From: Crocinitomicaceae bacterium
Lineage (GTDB): Bacteria > Bacteroidota > Bacteroidia > Flavobacteriales_D > Crocinitomicaceae
Assembly: GCA_016708105.1 (NCBI GenBank)
Contig: JADJGJ010000001.1
Span: 2,294,001 to 2,358,000, forward strand
Direction of reading: 5' to 3'
DNA length: 64,000 bases
Numbering within the stretch: the stretch's first letter is position 1; every line of letters starts with the position of its first letter. The notes below the pieces were generated by a model. It saw only the letters and a program-made list of their open reading frames with translations. It searched no databases and had not been told where the DNA came from. Shown piece by piece: positions 27,418 through 36,494 of this stretch. A program made the translations under genes and the position numbers.

Positions 27418-27866
27418 TTATTTTTTTGTCTTTTTTGCTTTTGGTTTTTCAGACTTTACTTTTGCTGCCTTTTTCAATTCTTTCATCGCTTTGCGTTCTG
27501 CCTTTGCTTTTTTCTTGGCTTCTTTCTCAGCTTTTTTTCTCAGCTTTTTTTCTTCCTTTTTTAATTTCTTTTCAGCCTTTTTGTTTGCCTTATCAGTCTG
27601 CTTTTTATCGTCTGAATTCTTTTTGATTTGCCTGTAGGCTTCAATTTTTCAACAGGCTTAGCTGTTACTTTTTTCTTCTTCACCGCAGATTTTTTTACTG
27701 TCTTTTTCTTAGGGCTTGCGGTAGTTTTCTTTTTAGCCGGACTAGCAGATGACTTCTTCTTAACCGTTGTTTTTTTCGCTCTTGGTTTTTTTACTGGCTT
27801 TGCTTTCACCTCGTTTTTTGAATCGTCTGCCGCTGGCTCCTGCCCAATCTGATCTTGTGTTTTCAT
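27418..27866 (-). CDS. Lysine-rich histone H1-like protein, frameshifted
   Basis: The ATG at 27866 starts a Lys/Ala/Pro-rich protein (KAKPVKKPRAKKTTVKKK, ASPAKKKTTASPKKK) that in the given frame ends at 27561. Adding one A to the A5 run at 27620-27624 gives a continuous Lys/Glu/Ala-rich frame (DKKQTDKANKKAEKKLKKEE, ERKAMKELKKAAK, ending KAKKTKK) with a stop at 27418-27420, next to the terminator. The joined product is about 149 residues. It resembles bacterial histone H1-like proteins that bind DNA non-specifically, with a charged coiled C-terminal half. The function is inferred from composition only. Confidence 0.65.
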
Positions 27867-28031
27867 AGTTATATGCCGGTTTTTGATTGTTGCATTTCAG
27901 TGCGTGAACTCTTTTTATATATCCTCAACCGTTCGAGGACATTCATTTATCACTAATTTGATGTAAACGTAGTCAATATTTGGTAACCTTGTGTTAAGAC
28001 AGTATTAATTATGAAAAAGACCTGCATCCCT

Positions 28032-28631
28032 TTAAATACGGGAGGATAGAATAGAAATAGAATTTGGTCCTTCATTCATGAGCAAATCAAGTATGCTCAA
28101 ATTTGGAACAAATCCATACCGCTCTGTAAATGTCTGAAGGTATGCTTTACCCGAATATTCGTTTTGCTTTTTAGGGTCAGCTAATTCGCGGGCAGACCTA
28201 TCAAGAGGGGCATCTGAAGCAACATATTCCACTTGGCATGATAACCCGATTTTATCAACAAGAAAATTCAATAATTGCAAATTTAATTCTGACAAGAACT
28301 CGAATTTTGTATGATAAATGCGTTGAAGTGAATCAATATAATACTCATAATATGGTGTGCGCCTGTATGCACTTTCAATTGAACGCACATGGTTGGTAAC
28401 CCAATCTTCAGCATAACTTACCTTCACATCACACGTCATTGTTTCATGACCCTTGGGTTTCTCAACAGGCACAATCAAATTCTGCGTTCCGTTTGCATTG
28501 AGAATAACACACCGATTGCGAAAAGTTTGTTTTGGAAAAATCTCATCACCTGAAATAATCACCTTGTCTTCTGAATAGATTGCTGAGAAGAATGAAATGT
28601 TAGGAAGGTATGCCGTTGCAAGGTTGCGCAT
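28032..28631 (-). CDS. WbqC-family protein
   Basis: A 199-residue member of the WbqC-like family, common in Bacteroidota. Seen: AYLPNISFFSAIYSEDKVII at the N-terminus, FRNRCVILNANGTQNLIVPV, the conserved SYAEDWVTNHVRSIESAYRR, and the C-terminal YLQTFTERYGFVPNLSILDL. Family members occur in O-antigen loci and are proposed to take part in surface polysaccharide or lipoprotein biosynthesis, but the reaction is unknown. It follows the glycosyltransferase-like gene on the same strand after 12 bp, so the two are probably co-transcribed. Confidence 0.88.
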   Translation of the reverse strand: MRNLATAYLPNISFFSAIYSEDKVIISGDEIFPKQTFRNRCVILNANGTQNLIVPVEKPKGHETMTCDVKVSYAEDWVTNHVRSIESAYRRTPYYEYYIDSLQRIYHTKFEFLSELNLQLLNFLVDKIGLSCQVEYVASDAPLDRSARELADPKKQNEYSGKAYLQTFTERYGFVPNLSILDLLMNEGPNSISILSSRI

Positions 28632-28643
28632 AATCTGATCAAT

Positions 28644-29252
28644 TCACAATAAACCAACCAGGGCGGGATACCGCAACAAGTCATCAAATGTATCTATATC
28701 ACCCAATTCAGGCAACAATGCAAAGTCAATACCAACATCTTTCATTCGTTGTTGGGTAGCAGGCAAAACATCCGGTGTGCTCCATGCTATTTGATCAAAT
28801 ATTTTGGCATCATACTTTTCTGTAAATCCAATGAGATAATATCCGCCATCTTTAGCAGGGCCAATAACAGCTTGGTGTCTGCTAAGTTCAAAAAATGCTT
28901 GTGTGAGATGATGACTTTCTAATTCGTAACAATCACTTCCAACCAAAATAACCTGATTGTATCCACGAATAAATGCAGATCTGAAGGCGTTCACCATGCG
29001 CTCACCCAAATCATTTCCTTGTTGTAAATTTTGTTTGAATCCGGCACGGGTAAATTCATCTGAAGCGGGAATAAAATCAGTGTAATAAACCGCCTTGTCA
29101 TGCTGCAAGGTTTCACATTGTCTGATCGTATGATCTTTCAGCAACTGATAAATTTTAAGAGCCTTGCTATCTCCAATCATCGTTGCAAGGCGCGTTTTAA
29201 CTCTGCCGGCACGCACATTTCTGGCAAAAACTATCACAAGGGTTTCAGTCAT
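28644..29252 (-). CDS. TIGR04282/DUF2064 arsenosugar-type glycosyltransferase
   Basis: A 202-residue GT-A-like protein of the DUF2064 family. Seen: LVIVFARNVRAGRVKTRLA at the N-terminus (nucleotide-sugar loop with GRVKTRL), QQGNDLGERMVNAFRSAF, VILVGSDCYELES with the metal-binding Asp, and VIGPAKDGGYYLIGF. This family is found in arsenosugar biosynthesis loci, where a glycosyl transfer step is proposed. The next gene upstream is the peroxidase-like gene typical of those same loci. ArsM and ArsS are not in the window. A promoter with both boxes lies directly upstream. Confidence 0.85.
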   Translation of the reverse strand: MTETLVIVFARNVRAGRVKTRLATMIGDSKALKIYQLLKDHTIRQCETLQHDKAVYYTDFIPASDEFTRAGFKQNLQQGNDLGERMVNAFRSAFIRGYNQVILVGSDCYELESHHLTQAFFELSRHQAVIGPAKDGGYYLIGFTEKYDAKIFDQIAWSTPDVLPATQQRMKDVGIDFALLPELGDIDTFDDLLRYPALVGLL

Positions 29253-29259
29253 ATTATAT

Positions 29260-29288
29260 CAAAGATAACAGACAAAACAGTTCTGCAA
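29260..29288 (-). promoter_or_regulatory. Promoter of the DUF2064-WbqC genes
   Basis: On the minus strand, TTG (29288-29286) is followed after 18 bp by TATCTTTG (29267-29260), an exact TAnnTTTG. It ends 7 bp before the ATG at 29252, leaving at most a very short leader. Confidence 0.55.
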
Positions 29289-29291
29289 AAA

Positions 29292-29624
29292 TTACATTGA
29301 AACATCTTTATATTTATTCATCATTTGCACACCATGAACCAGTGAAGCTCCACCGCGAATAGCAGCAGCAACATGAACTGCTTCCATCATCTGAGCAGAA
29401 TCACAGCCTTTTTCAAGCGTATCTGTTGTATATGCGTCAATGCAATATGGACACTGAACCGCATGTGCAACCGCCAGCGCAATGAGCGATTTTTCACGAG
29501 CTGTCAAGGCGCCGTCTTTAAAAACTTCACCATAATAATCAAAGAATTTTTTTGCCAGACCGGGCTCAAATTCCCCAATTTGTCCAAACTTTTTTAGGTC
29601 TTCAGGATTGTAATAGGTTTTCAT
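29292..29624 (-). CDS. AhpD-like carboxymuconolactone decarboxylase family protein, arsenosugar-associated type
   Basis: A protein of about 110 residues starting MKTYYNPEDLKKFGQIGEF. The frame is open to 29756 but the ATG at 29624 matches the usual family start. Seen: GALTAREKSLIALAVAHAVQ, the redox pair in CPYCIDAYT, and EAVHVAAAIRGGASLVHGVQ with the conserved His. This is a close match to the small peroxidase-like proteins found beside arsenosugar genes in Bacteroidota. The CxxC suggests a thiol peroxidase or disulfide reductase role; this is inferred. The neighbouring DUF2064 gene supports the link. Confidence 0.82.
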   Translation of the reverse strand: MKTYYNPEDLKKFGQIGEFEPGLAKKFFDYYGEVFKDGALTAREKSLIALAVAHAVQCPYCIDAYTTDTLEKGCDSAQMMEAVHVAAAIRGGASLVHGVQMMNKYKDVSM

Positions 29625-29731
29625 TTGATCTTTTTTTTTGTGATAACTTAATTGATTCCTAATTTTTTCAACGAATAAAAACTTAGATATATAAAATAAT
29701 ATAAGCTTAGCCGTCGGTTCTTTAAAAAACC

Positions 29732-31705
29732 TTACACCCTCACACCCATCACACAAATATCATCTACTTGTTCAAAATCACCTTTCCAAGTATCAAAGAG
29801 AGATATAATCATTTCTTGCTGCTCTTTCATGGTGAAATTTTGAATGTTCAATAGTTTTTCTTTGAAATTTTTACTCTTGATTTTTTTGCCTTTGTCACCG
29901 CCAAACTGATCAAAGTATCCATCACTTGAAAGATATATTACATCGCCTTTTTCAAGTTGAACCGTTTGATTCAGGAACACTTGTTTTTTCTCAAAGTAAC
30001 CAATTGGCTGCCGGTTACCACGTATCTCTATCAATACTTTGTCTTCAGACGCAAGTAAATTTTTTGGAGACACCGTGCCTAAATTTTCAGAGTGTATTGA
30101 CTTCATAATCCAAACCGGATTGTTGGCACCCGCAAATTGTAAAGTAAAATTGTTTTTGTCAAATGCACACAATGCAATATCCATCCCATCTTTTACTTCA
30201 CGATCACTTTTTACAAAAGTTTCTACCACAAGTTCAGATGTTTTTTCAAGTATTTCAGATGGTTTTGAAAATCCAAACTCTTTCAAAGAACGATTGAGTG
30301 CATTATGACAAATCACGCTGACCATAGCACCGGGTACACCATGTCCGGTGCAATCTGCAACAGCAAAGTATATTTTATCAGCGGTTTGTTCTATCCAATA
30401 AAAATCTCCGGCAACAACATCTTTCGGACGATAAAAAATAAAATTATCAGGCAAAATTTCAGAAACATAACGCACCGGTGGCAAAATGGCATCTTGTATT
30501 TGTTTTGCGTAATGAATTGAGTCCATTATCTCTTTGTTCCTTTGCTCAAGAATGGTCTTACTCAGTGCAATTGCCTTGTTCAATTTTGATGTCTGCAAAT
30601 AAATATAAACGGTGAAAACCAAGATTAATACAACCAAAACAAGCACAAAGTATAGCAGCATATTCTGATTTTTTGCTTCTGCTGATTTCAACTTTTCTGC
30701 ATTAATCACATTTTCTTTTTCAGCCAACTCTTTTTCTTTTACTGTAAGACTCAATTTATATTCATCTTCTTTGAGTTGCTGAACCTTCTCAATTTTATTG
30801 ATGCGCTCTTCAACCTCAATTAGTCTGCCTCTGAAATCAAAAGCACGTTGATAATTTTCTTGCGCTTCATATACTTTTACCAATTGAATTACTGCATCTT
30901 CTTCTTCAAAAATGAGTTTATTATCTACTGCAATCTGATAACTTTCCAAAGCAAATTTCTCCGCCTCATTAAGCATATTTAAAGCAAGATAAGATTCTGC
31001 CAGACGAGCACAAATGGTTGCTTTGCTGTCCGTCATTTTTTGCTGATCAGCCACCAACCAAGCGCGGTTGAAATAATAAACAGCTTTCGTATAATCTTCA
31101 GTCAAATGATAATAAAGTCCAAGATTTTGTTCAAGAAAATATCGGTCACGCTCATCCATGGATGATTGCAGTGCTTCCAACAACAAGAGATAATGATACG
31201 CTGAATCTGCATAATTCCTCTCAATAAAATCAAGTGAAAGATTAATCAACCTACCAATCTCACCATCACGGTCACCGTGGTTTTTACTGATAAAATACGC
31301 TTCACGCAACATATTTGTTGATGCATCAGGTTCTCCGATACGATCAAGCAAAATACTTTTTAGCGAATAAGCCCTAGATAGTTTAGGATAATTTTTTTGC
31401 TGTTCAAAAATTTGAATCGCAAAATTTATTTCAGTTGCCGACAAATCATAATCAGTAACCAGCAAATGATAACGGGCCTTGCAATGAGCAATATCTCCCA
31501 TGAATTGCGTATTGCCATAATACTGCGATTTTTTTTCTGCTTCACAACAAAGCCTGTATGAGCTATCAGGATTTTCATAATAGATCTCATTACTTTTTTT
31601 AATCAAATCAGCAATGATCAAAGAATCTTCAGTGGCAGCAAAAAGATTATGCCCGACTAGAAGGACTGCAATAACTAACGATAACCGAAGAAATTTTCTG
31701 CGCAT
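29732..31705 (-). CDS. TPR-repeat SpoIIE/PP2C-type serine phosphatase
   Basis: A 657-residue membrane protein. The ATG at 31705 begins MRRKFLRLSLVIAVLLVGHN, a signal peptide ending near LFA, and is preferred over an in-frame ATG 14 codons upstream. TPR-like helical repeats fill about residues 35-300 (YYFNRAWLVADQQKMTDSKA, ICARLAESYLALNMLNEAEK). A charged coiled coil leads to one membrane helix (about 352-370, LLYFVLVLVVLILVFTVYIY). The cytoplasmic SpoIIE domain has ILPPVRYVSEILPDNFIFYR, DVVAGDFYWIE, CTGHGVPGAMVS and SDGYFDQFGG, with the metal-binding aspartates. It probably controls an anti-sigma or anti-anti-sigma partner by dephosphorylation; no such partner is nearby. It starts 7 bp after the icmF stop. 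Confidence 0.9.
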   Translation of the reverse strand: MRRKFLRLSLVIAVLLVGHNLFAATEDSLIIADLIKKSNEIYYENPDSSYRLCCEAEKKSQYYGNTQFMGDIAHCKARYHLLVTDYDLSATEINFAIQIFEQQKNYPKLSRAYSLKSILLDRIGEPDASTNMLREAYFISKNHGDRDGEIGRLINLSLDFIERNYADSAYHYLLLLEALQSSMDERDRYFLEQNLGLYYHLTEDYTKAVYYFNRAWLVADQQKMTDSKATICARLAESYLALNMLNEAEKFALESYQIAVDNKLIFEEEDAVIQLVKVYEAQENYQRAFDFRGRLIEVEERINKIEKVQQLKEDEYKLSLTVKEKELAEKENVINAEKLKSAEAKNQNMLLYFVLVLVVLILVFTVYIYLQTSKLNKAIALSKTILEQRNKEIMDSIHYAKQIQDAILPPVRYVSEILPDNFIFYRPKDVVAGDFYWIEQTADKIYFAVADCTGHGVPGAMVSVICHNALNRSLKEFGFSKPSEILEKTSELVVETFVKSDREVKDGMDIALCAFDKNNFTLQFAGANNPVWIMKSIHSENLGTVSPKNLLASEDKVLIEIRGNRQPIGYFEKKQVFLNQTVQLEKGDVIYLSSDGYFDQFGGDKGKKIKSKNFKEKLLNIQNFTMKEQQEMIISLFDTWKGDFEQVDDICVMGVRV

Positions 31706-31712
31706 CTCACGG

Positions 31713-34700
31713 TTACATATTTCGTCTATATTGTCCGCCAACTTCAAACATGGCTGATGTGAGTTGTCCCAGTGAGCAATGTTTTGCTGCTTCCATCATT
31801 TCATTAAAAATATTTTTATTCTGAATGGCCGCATGCTGTATAAGTTCCACAGCTTGTTTCGCTTTATCGGCTTTAGCTTTGTGCAAATTATTCAGCATTT
31901 CAATCTGGTATTTTTTCTCTTCTTCTGTTGCGCGAATTACTTCAGCAGGAATAATGGTAGGCGAACCTTTTGAACTCAAAAAAGTATTAACTCCAATGAT
32001 AGGAAATTCTCCGGTGTGTTTCAGCGTTTCATAGTACAATGATTCTTCTTGAATTTTGCTGCGCTGATACATAGTTTCCATTGCCCCTAATACACCTCCT
32101 CGCTCTGTAATACGATCAAATTCAGAAAGCACTGCTTCTTCAACCAAATCTGTCAACTCTTCAATGATGAATGAACCCTGCATTGGATTTTCATTTTTTG
32201 CTAAGCCTAACTCACGGTTAATGATTAATTGAATAGCCATTGCCCTTCGCACTGATTCTTCTGTAGGTGTTGTGATGGCTTCATCATACGCGTTGGTATG
32301 AAGAGAATTGCAATTATCATAAATTGCATACAAGGCCTGCAGGGTTGTGCGGATATCATTGAAATCAATTTCCTGCGCGTGCAATGAACGACCTGACGTT
32401 TGAATGTGGTATTTCAACATTTGTGTGCGTTCATCAGCACCGTATTTTTTTGCCATGGCTTTTGCCCAAATTCGGCGAGCAACACGTCCAATCACCGCAT
32501 ACTCAGGATCAATTCCGTTGGAGAAAAAGAATGAAAGATTAGGCCCAAATTTATTGATATCCATTCCTCTACTCAAATAATATTCTACATAGGTGAATCC
32601 ATTCGCCAGAGTGAATGCCAACTGTGAAATTGGATTTGCGCCCGCCTCTGCAATATGATATCCTGAAATGGAAACTGAATAAAAATTGCGTACACCATTT
32701 GTAATAAAATATTCTTGCACATCTCCCATTAAACGTAAGGCAAATTCTGTCGAAAAAATACAAGTATTCTGCGCCTGATCTTCTTTGAGAATATCTGCCT
32801 GAACGGTTCCTCTAACTTTTTTTAGTGTTTCTGCTTTGATTGTTGCATAGATATCTGCCGGCAAAACTTGATCACCTGTTAAACCAAGTAACATCAAACC
32901 TAATCCATTATTCCCCTCAGGCAACTCGCCTTGATACGCAGGACGCACTAATCCTTTTGAATCGTAAAGTTCTTTGTATTTGTCTTCAACCTGTTTTTCT
33001 AGCTTATGTTGACGAATATATAATTCACATTCCTGATCAATTGCGGCATTCATAAAGTAACTTAACATTACCGGAGCAGGTCCGTTAATAGTCATACTCA
33101 CAGACGTTTTAGGATCAGTAAGATGAAAACCTGAGTACAATTTTTTAGCGTCATCAAGACAACAGATTGATACGCCTGAATTTCCAATTTTTCCGTAAAT
33201 ATCAGGTCGCAAATCCGGATCATTTCCATACAAAGTCACTGAATCAAATGCAGTAGATAAACGTTTGGCGGGCATACCCAAACTCACGTAGTGAAAACGC
33301 TTGTTTGTTCTTTCAGGTCCACCTTCTCCGGCAAACATTCTGGTTGGATCTTCTCCCTCACGCTTGAATGGAAACAAGCCCGCAGTAAATGGAAATTCAC
33401 CCGGAACATTTTCTTGCAACGACCAATTTAAAATATCTCCCCAACCTTTGTACTTAGGTAGAATGACTTTAGGAATTTTTAAATGTGACAATGATTCAGT
33501 ATGTGTTTCAATGCAAATTTCTTTGTCACGAACAATGTATTTATATACGGGTGATTTATAGCGTGCTACTTTTTCATTCCACGCTTCAATTATTTTCCAG
33601 TTTTTTGGATCAAGATTCATTTTGATGGTTTCAAAACTTTCTTGCAATGCTTTAATAAGTCTGTCTTTATCATCCAATTTTGAATTGCGCAACGTTTCAA
33701 TTGATTTTTGTAAACCATGTAATTGATCTGCTACGTCAACCTGTTGTTTTACCCAACTGTCATAGTTGCGGTTGTTCTCTGAAATTTCTGAAAGATACCG
33801 TGTACGTGAAGGCGGAATCACAAAAACTTTTTCAGACATTTCTTTACTGATTGCAAAAGCTGAGTTCAGAGGAGTACCTGTTTTTTCAGCTATCTTCTGC
33901 ATCACCGCTTTGTACAATGTATTCATTCCCGGATCATTGAATTGTGATGCAATGGTTCCAAAAACCGGAATATCTTCATCTTTTGCATCCCACAAATTAT
34001 GATTTCTCTTGTATTGTTTTTTCACATCACGTAAAGCATCCAGCGCACCGCGTTTGTCAAATTTATTGAGCGCAACAATGTCTGCAAAATCTAGCATGTC
34101 AATTTTTTCAAGTTGCGTTGCTGCACCAAATTCAGGTGTCATTACGTAGAGAGATGCATGTGAATGATCAAGTATCTCCGTGTCGCTTTGCCCAATTCCT
34201 GAAGTTTCAAGAATGATCAAATCATAATTAGCTGCTTTGAGAATCTGAATAGCCTCAGCTACATATTTTGACAAGGCAAGATTACTTTGACGCGTTGCAA
34301 GAGAACGCATATAAACACGTTTGTTGCGTATTGCATTCATGCGAATACGATCACCCAACAAAGCACCCCCGGTTTTTCTTTTAGAAGGATCAACCGAAAC
34401 AATGGCAATATTTTTATCCGGGAAATCAAGAAGAAACCTGCGTACAAGTTCATCAACTAAAGACGATTTTCCCGCGCCACCTGTACCGGTAATACCCAGC
34501 ACCGGAGTTTTGGATTTTTCAGCAAGTGATTTAATTTTATCTAATTCAGCTTTTGCTTTATCCGGAAAATTTTCTGCAGCAGAAATCAATCGGGCAATGC
34601 TCAACATATTTTTTTCAGCCAGATGATTGACTTCACCATTCAGTTGATCACCCACCGGAAAATCAGATTTTTGAACCAGATCATTGATCATACCCTGCAA

Positions 34701-35093
34701 GCCCAACGCACGACCATCATCTGGGTGATAAATACGTGTAATGCCGTAATCTTGTAATTCTTTTATTTCAGACGGAAGAATGGTTCCACCGCCTCCAGCA
34801 AATATTTTAATGTGACCCGCTCCTTTTTGTTTGAGTAAATCATACATGTATTTCAAATATTCTGTATGCCCACCTTGGTAAGATGTCATGGCAATTGCCT
34901 GTGCATCTTCTTGAATGGCGCAATCCACCACCTCTTCCACACTGCGATCATGCCCCAGGTGAATCACTTCACAACCGGTTGACTGAATAATGCGACGCAT
35001 GATATTGATGGCGGCATCATGCCCATCAAAAAGTGATGCAGCAGTAACTACTCTGACGTTATGTTTTGGTTTGTAAGGTTGTACTTGTTCCAT
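31713..35093 (-). CDS. icmF: Fused isobutyryl-CoA mutase IcmF (B12 domain, G-protein chaperone, mutase)
   Basis: A 1126-residue fusion enzyme that interconverts isobutyryl-CoA and n-butyryl-CoA using adenosylcobalamin. The N-terminal B12 domain (about 13-140) has [14 protein letters not shown], with the cobalt-binding His at 25, and [14 protein letters not shown]. The central MeaB-like GTPase (about 195-420) has the P-loop [17 protein letters not shown] (200-216) and NKFD. The C-terminal mutase begins with [20 protein letters not shown] and includes [20 protein letters not shown] and [19 protein letters not shown]. The order B12-GTPase-mutase and the FPFKRE and [10 protein letters not shown] motifs separate IcmF from methylmalonyl-CoA mutase. 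A -7 box CAAATATA (35123-35130) lies 30 bp upstream. Confidence 0.93.
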   Translation of the reverse strand: MEQVQPYKPKHNVRVVTAASLFDGHDAAINIMRRIIQSTGCEVIHLGHDRSVEEVVDCAIQEDAQAIAMTSYQGGHTEYLKYMYDLLKQKGAGHIKIFAGGGGTILPSEIKELQDYGITRIYHPDDGRALGLQGMINDLVQKSDFPVGDQLNGEVNHLAEKNMLSIARLISAAENFPDKAKAELDKIKSLAEKSKTPVLGITGTGGAGKSSLVDELVRRFLLDFPDKNIAIVSVDPSKRKTGGALLGDRIRMNAIRNKRVYMRSLATRQSNLALSKYVAEAIQILKAANYDLIILETSGIGQSDTEILDHSHASLYVMTPEFGAATQLEKIDMLDFADIVALNKFDKRGALDALRDVKKQYKRNHNLWDAKDEDIPVFGTIASQFNDPGMNTLYKAVMQKIAEKTGTPLNSAFAISKEMSEKVFVIPPSRTRYLSEISENNRNYDSWVKQQVDVADQLHGLQKSIETLRNSKLDDKDRLIKALQESFETIKMNLDPKNWKIIEAWNEKVARYKSPVYKYIVRDKEICIETHTESLSHLKIPKVILPKYKGWGDILNWSLQENVPGEFPFTAGLFPFKREGEDPTRMFAGEGGPERTNKRFHYVSLGMPAKRLSTAFDSVTLYGNDPDLRPDIYGKIGNSGVSICCLDDAKKLYSGFHLTDPKTSVSMTINGPAPVMLSYFMNAAIDQECELYIRQHKLEKQVEDKYKELYDSKGLVRPAYQGELPEGNNGLGLMLLGLTGDQVLPADIYATIKAETLKKVRGTVQADILKEDQAQNTCIFSTEFALRLMGDVQEYFITNGVRNFYSVSISGYHIAEAGANPISQLAFTLANGFTYVEYYLSRGMDINKFGPNLSFFFSNGIDPEYAVIGRVARRIWAKAMAKKYGADERTQMLKYHIQTSGRSLHAQEIDFNDIRTTLQALYAIYDNCNSLHTNAYDEAITTPTEESVRRAMAIQLIINRELGLAKNENPMQGSFIIEELTDLVEEAVLSEFDRITERGGVLGAMETMYQRSKIQEESLYYETLKHTGEFPIIGVNTFLSSKGSPTIIPAEVIRATEEEKKYQIEMLNNLHKAKADKAKQAVELIQHAAIQNKNIFNEMMEAAKHCSLGQLTSAMFEVGGQYRRNM

Positions 35094-35122
35094 AGTTTAT
35101 TGAGCGTGATTTGGAAGAGGTA

Positions 35123-35130
35123 CAAATATA
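35123..35130 (-). promoter_or_regulatory. -7 promoter box of icmF
   Basis: On the minus strand TATATTTG, an exact TAnnTTTG, 29 bp before the icmF ATG. No TTG is found at the usual -33 distance. Confidence 0.45.
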
Positions 35131-35277
35131 GGGAAAAGTGAGGGAAAGATAAGGGCTTGTTTTTTAGCTATAAAGAGCAAGTAATGGGCAATGGAATACA
35201 AACAGTTTAGCATTTCTAGGCATTGCGTTGTGACTTTTATGATCCGAAGAGGTTAGATTCAATTTTGCCCCGTATCT

Positions 35278-35388
35278 TTCCTCCCTTGAGGGTGACAGCA
35301 TGACTTCATTTAAAAACAATGCTTTAGGGTTTATTCTCGATATACGGTCACCCTCCTCTGTCCTCCCTCAAGGGAGGAGGTTTTTTTT
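35278..35388. repeat. Imperfect inverted-repeat element with terminator-like hairpin
   Basis: The left end CTCCCTTGAGGGTGAC (35281-35296) recurs inverted at the right end, GTCACCCTC (35348-35356) and CCTCAAGGGAG (about 35365-35375), with a 14-bp insertion inside the right copy. The right end alone forms CCTCCC-TCAA-GGGAGG followed by eight T residues (35381-35388), which would act as a plus-strand terminator. No plus-strand gene precedes it. It may be a small non-autonomous repeat or REP-like element. Confidence 0.5.
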
Positions 35389-35407
35389 ACAGAGACCAAT
35401 TTGCACC

Positions 35408-35944
35408 CTACTCACTAAACAAATCCCTTTCACCCAACGCTTGTCTTTCGAGGTTGAGAAGAAACCTTTTGCGGTCAATACCGCCTGCGTAGCCTGAAAG
35501 TTTTCCGTCAGACGCAACTACACGGTGACAGGGAATTGCTATCATAATTTTATTGAGTCCGTTTGCCCTACCCACAGCGCGAACTGATTTGATGTCTCTG
35601 AACTTCAAAGTCTGAGCTTTGTAACTTACCTGTTTGCCATAAGGTATTGCACGGGTAATAGTCCATACTTCATTTTGAAAAGCGGTTCCAATTAATTGAA
35701 GCGGAACAGAAAAACGCTGTCTGGCACCGGAAAAATATTCGCGCAACTGTTTTTTAAATTCAAGAGTATGACGATTTTCTCCAATGATTAATTCTGCTTT
35801 TAATTTTTTTATCAGGCGTGAAATTTCTTTTGTTGTTTGTTCTGAATCTTCAAAAAGTGCTATTACAATGCCACGCTCTGAAGCCACAATATCAAGCTGA
35901 CCAATTGGACTTTCTGCTTTTGTATGAACCAGTTTCAACATCAC
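35408..35944 (-). CDS. ogt: Methylated-DNA--protein-cysteine methyltransferase
   Basis: A 178-residue Ogt-type suicide repair protein that removes alkyl groups from O6-alkylguanine. The active-site motif IAIPCHRVVASDGKLSGYAG has the acceptor cysteine C139. Also seen are AFQNEVWTITRAIPYGKQVSY (DNA-binding helix), VRAVGRANGLN with the arginine finger, and the C-terminal GIDRKRFLLNLE. The N-terminal 80 residues form the usual ribonuclease-like lobe. The start overlaps the stop of the HutD-like gene (TGATG), so the genes are translated together. No separate promoter is seen. Confidence 0.95.
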   Translation of the reverse strand: MMLKLVHTKAESPIGQLDIVASERGIVIALFEDSEQTTKEISRLIKKLKAELIIGENRHTLEFKKQLREYFSGARQRFSVPLQLIGTAFQNEVWTITRAIPYGKQVSYKAQTLKFRDIKSVRAVGRANGLNKIMIAIPCHRVVASDGKLSGYAGGIDRKRFLLNLERQALGERDLFSE

Positions 35945-36492
35945 TCAACAACTACATAAATGAATACGGCGTTAGACACACCACTGAGATTAATTTCATC
36001 CTGACCATTGAAATAAATACAATCTCCTCTACTTAGCGTAGTAGAATCATTGAGTAAAACGGTACCGCGATAGATATAAATAAAGTGATGTGCCGTTGCC
36101 GTAAAGGTGATCTTGCTTTTTTTGCTCACTTGCATGTGCCTCACAAAACCTTTCATGCTTGGATTAAGCACCATGAGATTAAAATCTTCAGCCATTCCTC
36201 CACTCACTGTTTCCCAATCGCCTGAAAATTCATCTTTTTCAAATCGCTCAAGTATTGTTTGATGATGCCCTTTATGTTGCAATTCTAAAGATCCTTCAAG
36301 CACCATTAGTGTTCTTTTTACTCCGGGCAGTTGTGTAAACTTCGATGTTTGCACTTCAATGGTTGCCGTTGAAATTCTGAAATCAAAATTGAGTTGCTTA
36401 TACGAACTATTTCTTGGCCAAATAAAAAGTTGAGTTGTTGTTCCACCTGACCATTCTGCTGTCTCAAGCTCACTTGCAAAAATAATTTCCAT
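35941..36492 (-). CDS. HutD/Ves-family protein
   Basis: A 183-residue bicupin-like protein of the HutD/Ves family. It starts MEIIFASELETAEWSGGTTT, continuing QLFIWP, the family signature. Also seen are FRISTATIEVQTSKFTQLPG, VKRTLMVLEGSLELQH and a later cupin-like strand SRGDCIYFNGQDEINL. HutD is linked to histidine utilisation in some bacteria, but no hut gene is present here, so the role is open. It overlaps ogt by 4 bp and lies 2 bp after the SDR gene, forming a three-gene unit. Confidence 0.82.
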   Translation of the reverse strand: MEIIFASELETAEWSGGTTTQLFIWPRNSSYKQLNFDFRISTATIEVQTSKFTQLPGVKRTLMVLEGSLELQHKGHHQTILERFEKDEFSGDWETVSGGMAEDFNLMVLNPSMKGFVRHMQVSKKSKITFTATAHHFIYIYRGTVLLNDSTTLSRGDCIYFNGQDEINLSGVSNAVFIYVVVE

Positions 36493-36494
36493 GC

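Larger units (their letters stand above)
35094..35407. other. Gene-free stretch between ogt and icmF
   Basis: This 314-bp region holds the icmF -7 box at its left end and the inverted-repeat element at 35278-35388. No gene or RNA is recognised. The rest shows nothing identifiable. Confidence 0.5.

Noticed and set aside
27421..27626. Leu/Phe-rich plus-strand frame resembling a membrane protein
   Set aside because: It is the mirror of the Lys/Glu-rich C-terminal half of the frameshifted histone-like gene.
27628..27852. Phe-rich plus-strand open frame opposite the lysine-rich gene
   Set aside because: Reverse complement of AAA/AAG codons gives runs of TTT/CTT, so it is an antisense mirror.
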